NCBI GenBank assembly: GCA_014529385.2
Contig: CM043971.1
Location: 59,660,709 to 59,724,708 of the forward strand
DNA from: Adiantum capillus-veneris
Lineage: Eukaryota > Streptophyta > Polypodiopsida > Polypodiales > Pteridaceae
Direction: 5' to 3'
DNA length: 64,000 bases
Positions 59,001 to 64,000 of the stretch are shown piece by piece. The translations under genes were made by a program, and so were the position numbers. The stretch's first letter is position 1; every line of letters starts with the position of its first letter. A model generated the notes under the pieces. The model had not been told where the DNA came from. It worked only from the letters and a program-made list of their open reading frames with translations, and did no database searches.

Positions 59001-60738
59001 AGATGGTTCTGAACAAAGTCTTGATGAGGAATTTAGAATTCCGGCTGTCAGGACACCCGGTGTAAGGAAAGTACAAGAAGATGCTAGAGGGCAAAGGAGT
59101 GACCCAGGACCGCGCAGATCTAATAGAGTCAGGAATCCAGTTCAGAAATTGACTTATGATGGGTATCTAGCGCATCACCAAGCCTACATGGCTAAGGTGA
59201 TACAGGATGTGGAGCCCACATGTTTTGAGGATGCAGTTGGAAATGTGCATTGGGATGATGCAATGAATGAAGAGATGGCTGCATTGGAAGCAAACGACAC
59301 ATGGGAGTTGGTGCCATTGCCAAGTGGCAAGAAAGCTATTGGCTGTAAATGGGTGTATAAAACCAAGCATAAGGCTGATGGTAACATTGAGCGTCACAAG
59401 GCAAGGCTGGTTGCAAAGGGTTATGCACACACGTATGGCATAGACTATGAGGAGACCTTTGCTCCAGTGGCAAAGATGACGACTGTGAGAGCTGTCATAG
59501 TAGTGGCTGCATCTAGAGGATGGATTATGCATCAAATGGATGTAAAGAATTCCTTCTTGAATGGTGAGTTGCAAGAGGAAGTGTATATGGATCAGCCACC
59601 TGGTTATGTCGATCCAGGTTACCCAGATTATGTATGCAGACTTCTCAAAGCTTTGTATGGTTTGAAGCAAGGCTCTAGAGCATGGTATGACAGGATTGCC
59701 AAGTATCTTGTCAGTATTGGTTTTAGGAGAGCTCATGCTGATAATTCACTCTATGTACGTTGAGAGTGATGTGGGGATTGTGGTCATTACCATATATGTA
59801 GATGACCTTATTATTGTTGGTGACAATGCTATGGAGATTGACCATGTGAAGGGTCTTCTCAAAGAGGAGTTTGAAATGAAAGATTTAGGCGAGTTGCGCT
59901 ACTTTCTTGGTATTGAGGTGATCAAGACTCCAGAGGATGTATGGCTATCACAGAGATAGTATGCTTTGGACATGTTGTCAAAGTATGGTATGGCTGATTG
60001 TAAGCCAATCTCTATTCCCTTGGATGTGAATGCAAAGCTGAGTGCAGAGAAGGGTGATGTTGTTGAGGATGTCAACATGTACAGGAAGATTGTGGGTAGT
60101 CTAATCTACTTGACTATCACGGGACCAGACTTGAGCTACACAGTAGGCTTGGAGAGTTAGTTCATGCAGCTTCCGAGGAAGCCACATTTGGATGGAGTAC
60201 AATGCACACTTAGGTATGTGCAAGGTACTCTTGACTACGCATTGTTCTATGCAGCAGATGCACCATTAGCATTGTATGGGTATACAGATGCAGATTGGGC
60301 AGGTAGCATTGTTGATAGGAGATCTATGAGTGGCTTCATGTTCTCTTTTGGGAGTGCTGCTGTTACTTGGAGCAGCAAAAAGCAGCCTACGGTTGCTTTA
60401 TCGAGCACAGAGGCCGAGTACAGAGGTGCAGCAGTTGCGGCGTGCGAGGTAGCTTGGCTACACACGTTACTTGAGGACTTGGGAGTGCAGGTGGAGCAGC
60501 AGATTTTCATCCATTGTGACAACCTCAGCAGCATGCAGTTGGCTAGGAACCTAGTGTTCCATGCCAGGACCAAACACATAGAGTTCCATTACCACTACGT
60601 TCGAGAGCGAGTGTTGGCAGGCGACATCGACTTGGTCTACGTCAGCACAGAGGAGCATATAGCGGATATCTTTACCAAGGCCCTCGGAGCTCAGAAGATT
60701 CGAAGTTTCCGGACTATGCTTGGACTCTGCGACATGCA

Positions 60739-60753
60739 GAGCTCGAGGGGGAG
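60739..60753 (+). other. Polypurine tract of the copia element
   Basis: GAGCTCGAGGGGGAG immediately precedes the 3' LTR, the usual position for plus-strand priming. Confidence 0.85.
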
Positions 60754-61075
60754 TGTTGAGATGTCGAGCTCTACACCTTGAGCTGGCATCCACTACGGGT
60801 CTTGGCTGCTTACGACATTTACTCACTGGCGCGTTAGGTGACCGACATGGAGGATCTCTGCCAGTGATTCTACAGCTGGACTACACTTATAGTACCAGCC
60901 TAGTACGCTTCTAGCGAGTTCACACTTAGTGACCGCATGTACATATGTGCTACTTTTCAGATTTAGCACTTAGTCATTTTGTACTCTCTTTTCTGTGAAG
61001 AAGAAGAAGAAGCTTTCCATCTCTGTGTGCTTTGTGCTTGTCTTGTGTAGCTCTCTTGCATCCTCATTCTTTACA
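60754..61075 (+). repeat. 3' LTR of the copia element
   Basis: 322 bp from TGTTGAGATG to TCTTTACA, followed at once by CCCCC, the right copy of the target duplication. Confidence 0.95.
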
Positions 61076-61362
61076 CCCCCCATAGGCTTCCCCCCCATAG
61101 GTGTCGGACCCCGGGTGTGAAGCTCGGAGGTGTGGTACCTGTGCCTCTAGCTACCCAATACTGAGACGCATCTACCATCTGACTGGGCGTCATCCGTGTG
61201 ATGAAGCCCATAAATGCATCCGCACTCATAGAAGCGGGGTCTGGATACTGGTCTGCCATACTAAAGTCCTGCACAAAGAAAGTAAAAGAAAGAGTCAGAA
61301 CACCTTTATTTAAATTAAGAAAGAGATTAATTTTAAATCAACGTCTTCACACAAACACTTAC

Positions 61363-63420
61363 AGGCCTCGACTAGTGAGGCATCATCGATAAGATCTTGC
61401 ACTGTATCATCATCTATCTCTAACTGCAGATATAACTCTTCCCCAACTCGTTCTGGCAGATTGTCTTCATCCATTGCATCTTCATCTACAAGTGTCATAT
61501 TTGCCTCGTCTGTGTCATCCCTTGTATATCTGTCAGCTTCCTTTGCGATACCTTCATCCATCTCATCTAATGTCACAGTAGTATCTACGCCGTCTAGCCG
61601 AATTTCCTCCAGGAGCTCTTGCCCTTCAAATACTTATTTATTTCTTGGAGCAACCTGAACCACAAACCACCATTGTCGCTCTCAAGGGTCCGGTAAAAAG
61701 ACCACTTGCTCGCAATGTTCCGAGAGAGCAAACGTGTCGCTCGCATATGTCCAAACCTTTGTAGAATCTATCTCCACAAGCTTGTTTCCATCTTTGCGTA
61801 CCATTGCATTGCGAGTAGAAGTAATCACCTTGAACCACTTCACATCCAGCAAAAACATCTCAAACCGTCTGAAGCTGACTTTGAAGATATCTGACACCAG
61901 ACCATAGTAATCCAGGTTGCTAGTGCTCTCATTCGAGTCTCTGGCACTGGCCCTGCTCTTTTGCATGAAACTAACCATTACCCCACTGTCAAACGTGTTT
62001 CTTATGCTGTCAATTTGTTGTGTTCTGAAATGCTTTCCATGCAACCATAGTGCCATGTATGTATGATACCTCCAGTCACATCCAATAGCCAGCTCTTCCT
62101 CTTCTGGAGATATGGGTTCTCCGATCTGTCGAGCTGCTCTCACTGTCTTGTCCAACCATGCCGTTATAGGGAATTCAAGTAGAGGAGTGAGACAGTCTCG
62201 CAAGGGTAAGCCTCTAGTCGTTCGGCTCTCTATTGTGTCTCTCTTTATCTTCTTCGTACCTTTCAAGCCATTTTTGCATCGGCTCTGAGTGTAGTATACA
62301 GAACTTCATGATCTTTTCTCGCATGGCATCGTCCATTTTCTTCGGCACCCCTTGCCCATGCGGCTCCTCTCCCACCAATCTTGCATCCTCCTCATCGCTC
62401 CATAGTCGAGGCATTTCTGGGTTAGAAACGGATAGAAATTCGGTCGTCAAGACAAGTGACTCTTGCACCAGCCATCGTTCTGCCATGATCCCCTCTGGAC
62501 ACGCTTTTTGGCGAACAAAACCCTTAAGTGTTTTCATGAACCGCTCTAGAAAGAACATCCAACGGTCGTGGATTGTACCTGCCACCTCATCTACTACATG
62601 GACAAGCAAGTGCATTTGGATAGTTAGGCAGCTCGTGGGTAGATACTTCTCAATCATGCAAACTGCCTCAATGGAGTTAGCCCTTGCGACTGAAATGGAT
62701 TCCTCTCGTATCTCCTTGGAAGAGATCCACCGCACTAGCTCTAAAATCTTGTATATGTAGGATTGCACTTCCTTCGTTAAACACCCCTTGATCACAATTG
62801 GAAGAATAAATTGCAAGAACTTATGCCAGTCGTGCGATTGCAGTCCTGACAGTTGATCGTCACGGGTGAATGCTGTCTTGAGACATTGCATGCATCCTGT
62901 TGGCGTCCTGAACTCTGAAATCATCCTTTTGACTTGTCGTTCCTCGCTTTTTAGCAATATCCATGGCGCTCTTGGAAGCTTTGTTTGGCCCGCTGTATTG
63001 GTGAAAGGCCACAGCTTATTTTGGCGCCTTCATAGATTGGTTGACGTGCCAACTTTCTCAACATGTCTTCAGGAGATAGGTGCACGTCTTTTGGTGCTGC
63101 TTCGTTAGCGTTCTCCTCGCTTGTCTGGAAGAAGGCATCTAGCATCTCCTCCATGCCGTCGTCTTCTATGTGTAAGCCCTCCTCTTCTTCCATCCTTGGC
63201 TCTAGATTGGTCGGAACTTCACGCATAATCCTTTTTCTCTCTCAAAAGTAGGTGTTATGTCATGAAAATCAATGGCCGTTCCGAAGGAGTCGTATCGTAC
63301 ATTCTGTACGATTTCTCTAGCAAACTCTCCATACTTGTGCACATGCTCATTACATATCCTACGCTTGCGCATGATTTGATACTTGCAGAGCGTGCATGAG
63401 CATGCTTTCCTCCATGTTAG
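61363..63420 (-). pseudogene. TNP2-like transposase gene of the CACTA element, core missing
   Basis: Parts in order on the minus strand: a Cys-rich N-terminal piece at 63,420-63,240 (CSCTLCKYQIM, VHKYGEF), matching the Transpos_assoc domain; a frame change; then 63,226-62,951 with an acidic stretch and PIYEGAKISC. Next is DUF4218 at 62,957-62,214 (GLQSHDWHKFLQFILP, MHLLVHVVDEV, RPxG-like CPEGIMAERW), then DUF4216 at 62,266-61,682 (DYYGLVSDIFKVSF, LLDVKWFKV, CEQVVFLPDP), then an acidic tail to 61,363. TNP2 normally has a Transposase_21 catalytic domain of several hundred residues between the N-terminal part and DUF4218; here the two abut within a few bases, so it has been deleted. A donor-like GTAAGT at 61,362 and acceptor at 61,269 could splice to the TnpA-like gene, but the phases differ. 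Confidence 0.8.
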
Positions 63421-63840
63421 TTGATGACATTGCCATCTACAATGATTATGAATGTTGTTTTAATATATATACTCCTCACAATGTAAACTACCTCGCATTC
63501 TCTAGCCTTGCCCGATCTTCGCACACCTTGGTCCTGAGGTGTACGGAAATCAGGACCACCGGGTCAAAATCTTGTATTTATTTGTCAAATCCTATATGGG
63601 TAGACACATATGTGCTCTCCCACGTGTACATGACAATGCATGTAGCGGGAAAAATCCCTTTGCCTCTTTTAGTTCCATAGTTTCTTCTAGAGGGAGAGAG
63701 AGAGTTTCTGTCCTTTTCACACAATTGGTCAGCCAAGCCATCTCTTTCACGATGACTTTCTCTATCTACTACAATCTCTCTCTCTATCCATCTCCATAGC
63801 TATCTCTAGTTAATTCTCTCTCTTTCTCTATCTCTATCTC
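63421..63840. other. CACTA interior, no frame recognised
   Basis: Probably intron or 5' leader of the TNP2-like gene. The sequence grows CT-rich from 63,690. Confidence 0.4.
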
Positions 63841-63843
63841 TGG

Positions 63844-63887
<44 letters not shown>

Positions 63888-64000
63888 CACTCTCTATATC
63901 TCTATTTATCTCTCTCTCTCTCTCTACGTACCCTATCTCTCTTTCTCTCTCTCTCGCTCTCGCTCTCGCTATCTCTCTTTCTCTCTCTCTCTCTCTCTCT
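63770..64000. repeat. (CT)n and (TA)n microsatellite at the window end
   Basis: Mixed CT, CTAT and a (TA)n run of about 24 bases near 63,866-63,888, continuing as (CT)n to the last base. The array probably goes on beyond the window. Confidence 0.9.

Larger units (their letters stand above)
55697..61075 (+). mobile_element. Ty1/copia LTR retrotransposon, near full length, broken
   Basis: A young fossil copia element, 5,379 bp, on the plus strand. It has two LTRs of 322 bp, a 5-bp target duplication CCCCC (55,692-55,696 and 61,076-61,080), a primer site TGGTATCAGAGC directly after the 5' LTR, and a polypurine tract before the 3' LTR. Parts in order: gag from 56.3 kb (KNNYPAWKFRITNFL; a knuckle-like HMSRDC), protease near 57.25 kb (WYVDSGVSNHMTS), integrase 57.65-58.4 kb (HKRIGHVNEQRL, YTPQQNGVAERKNR), reverse transcriptase 59.25-59.9 kb ([24 protein letters not shown]), RNase H 60.2-60.7 kb (GYTDADWAGS, HCDNLSS). 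It has about five breaks. The LTRs differ at 7 of 322 sites (2.2%), suggesting roughly a million years at fast plant rates, several million at slower ones. Confidence 0.95.
54892..61274 (-). pseudogene. TnpA-like second gene of the CACTA element, split by a copia insertion
   Basis: The first part, 61,274 down to 61,081, encodes MADQYPDPASMSADAF and MTPSQMVDASQYW, followed by a proline-rich turn. The reading is interrupted by the copia element (55,697-61,075). It resumes at 55,691 with a Ser/Pro/Gly-rich linker and basic SPQHRRTRQSRR, then continues to 54,892 with IKGVAWDTMKLRRDAAHRAFR and EMWQQIKEDEQTMDMRFRQQ. The last region resembles the plant Ptta/En/Spm transposase-associated domain of TnpA-type proteins, which bind the element ends. 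A frame change near the C-run at about 55,420 and an in-frame stop near 55,305 also break it. An acceptor-like TTTGTGCAG precedes the first part. Confidence 0.65.
53870..64000 (-). mobile_element. CACTA (En/Spm) transposon, left end to beyond the window
   Basis: The left terminus is CACTACAACAAAAAAGG at 53,870. Subterminal repeats of TTTCGACG and CGCGTATTTCG follow up to about 54,040, as expected for binding sites of a TnpA-type protein. Both element genes lie on the minus strand: a TnpA-like gene (54,892-61,274) and a TNP2-like gene (61,363-63,420). The three bases before the end, TAT, are the expected length of the target duplication, but the right end is outside the window. A copia element has inserted into the TnpA-like gene. 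The transposase core is missing, so this copy could not move by itself. Confidence 0.85.

Overview
The window is nuclear DNA of a land plant with a large, repeat-filled genome. The evidence is plant-type Ty1/copia and Ty3/gypsy elements, a CACTA (En/Spm) transposon with the plant domains DUF4218 and DUF4216, a piece of plant 25S rDNA, a PPR-like relic and long (CT)n tracts. A fern or another large-genome seed-free plant or gymnosperm fits best, but I cannot name the species. I see no intact host gene, no operon and no CRISPR. Almost everything is repeat, mobile element or pseudogene.

Region by region. 0-4 kb: CT-rich and AT-rich non-coding DNA with a compound (CT)n array and a GC-rich 198-bp tandem duplication. 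4.3-24 kb: a degenerate minisatellite, core CTTGGACAAGTGGTGGACC, in which lie several gene relics: a DUF7869-type transposase-like pseudogene (6.2-8.5 kb), a multi-part pseudogene with a ParB-like LDEQHS box (14.5-16.8 kb) and two FCP1/NIF-type HAD pseudogenes (21.8-24.7 kb). Small inverted-repeat elements have landed in this tract, several with clear target-site duplications. 24.7-25.8 kb: a chimaera of LTR remnant, 25S rDNA fragment, repeated leader and tRNA-derived head. 26.2-30.8 kb: a broken copia element on the minus strand. 30.8-33.7 kb: more minisatellite, whose orientation flips near 31.4 kb, followed by a duplicated and truncated copy of the second HAD pseudogene. 33.7-39.0 kb: a broken gypsy element. 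39.1-41.6 kb: an eroded plus-strand coding region of unknown family. 41.7-45.8 kb: a broken gypsy chromovirus carrying a 1.3-kb DNA element with a TTAA target duplication. 46.0-48.6 kb: an inverted duplication (palindrome) of a broken Crinkler/RHS-type NTPase-nuclease gene, followed by an LTR-like end. 49.6-53.9 kb: mostly empty. 53,870 to the window end: a CACTA transposon running past the edge, its genes on the minus strand, with a young copia element (55,697-61,075) inserted in its second gene.

The parts do not form a pathway. They record successive insertions. The order can be read where elements nest: copia in CACTA, a TTAA element in a chromovirus, a CCCGGGG-ended MITE in a gypsy element, and a hAT-like MITE in a minisatellite unit whose empty form survives nearby. 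All calls come from reading the sequence and remembered family signatures; no database search was possible.
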